Below, piece after piece: positions 5,755-6,000 of a stretch of 6,000 bases of DNA. How positions within the stretch are numbered: position 1 is the first letter of the stretch; each line of letters starts with the position of its first letter. The notes beneath the pieces are model-generated. The model was not told the DNA's origin, searched no databases, and saw nothing but the letters and a program-made list of their open reading frames with translations. Source of the DNA: Thermoplasmata archaeon. GTDB taxonomy: Archaea; Thermoplasmatota; Thermoplasmata; UBA184. The stretch is from contig JAKAZU010000050.1 in NCBI GenBank assembly GCA_021826525.1, positions 1 to 6,000 of the forward strand, given 5' to 3'. The position numbers were made by a program, and so were the translations under genes.

Positions 5755-6000
5755 TCAAGTGCAGTCAGGTTACGTAGCTGCGGACGTTAGTGGCCGCGGG
5801 CTGAATGGATCGCCCGAGGGCTTTCCACGTACACCCCGGCTCTATCGAACTCGTCATCTACGAATGTCCTTAAAGGTCTCTCTTTTTCGAGGGGGTTTCG
5901 GGCTTAGATGCTTTCAGCCCTTATCCCGTAGCGCGTGGCTGCTCAGCGATGCCCTGCCGGACAACTGATGGACTAGAGGCGCCGATTCCCCGTTCCTCTC
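5755..6000 (-). rRNA. 23S ribosomal RNA, 3' end (partial; 5' part outside window)
   Basis: The minus strand opens at the window edge with GAGAGGAAC, the 3' side of the universally conserved sarcin-ricin loop. It continues with conserved domain VI words: AGTTGTCC, GGCA(G)GGCATCGCTG, GGGATAAGGGCTGAAAGCAT and CTAAGCCCGAAACCC, then the archaeal-type run GATAGAGCCGGGGTGTACG and the terminal CAGCCCGCGGCCACTAACG. In E. coli about 245 bases separate the sarcin-ricin loop from the 3' end, which places the end here near 5755; the exact base is uncertain. No 5S rRNA or tRNA follows on either strand in the window. The 106 bases between this end and the next gene hold only the two short hairpins. Confidence 0.93.

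Noticed and set aside
5740..5757. GTTAAGC word on the minus strand resembling part of 5S rRNA
   Set aside because: Only seven bases match and no other 5S element or pairing is present around it.

Overview
The window comes from a GC-rich genome, most likely archaeal and probably a high-GC member of the Thermoplasmatota. The main evidence is the 3' end of a 23S rRNA with archaeal-type sequence at the right edge. In addition, first genes have TATA-like boxes about 27 bp before a start codon (leaderless style), while downstream operon genes have GGAGG Shine-Dalgarno sites. No 5S rRNA follows the 23S in this window. The exact lineage is an inference.

Left part (1-1918, minus strand): a proton-translocating NAD(P) transhydrogenase operon in the order pntAA - pntAB - pntB. 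The alpha subunit is split into two genes. The two downstream genes start with GTG, overlap the previous stop by four bases (GTGA) and carry strong ribosome binding sites. pntB runs off the left edge.

Centre (1919-4153): a short divergent promoter region separates the transhydrogenase from a plus-strand FAD-dependent L-2-hydroxyglutarate dehydrogenase/oxidase-like gene (lhgO). Both promoters use the same 8-mer, CCGTATAA, and a 17-bp palindrome lies between the pntAA TATA box and its start codon. Downstream of lhgO is a DNA methyltransferase of the beta architecture, probably N4-cytosine specific, with no restriction enzyme beside it.

Right part (4109-6000, minus strand): reading in the direction of transcription there is the 23S rRNA 3' end, a small unrecognised gene, a chagasin-like (inhibitor family I42) gene broken by a one-base frameshift, and a YprB-type RNase H-like exonuclease. 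The exonuclease overlaps the end of the methyltransferase gene tail to tail by 45 bp.

The transhydrogenase and the hydroxyglutarate enzyme both deal with redox balance and share a promoter region, so co-regulation is possible. The methyltransferase and the exonuclease are convergent and need not be connected. I found no CRISPR array, insertion sequence, tRNA or clear defence cassette. The most informative irregularities are the frameshifted I42 gene and the palindrome at the pntAA promoter.
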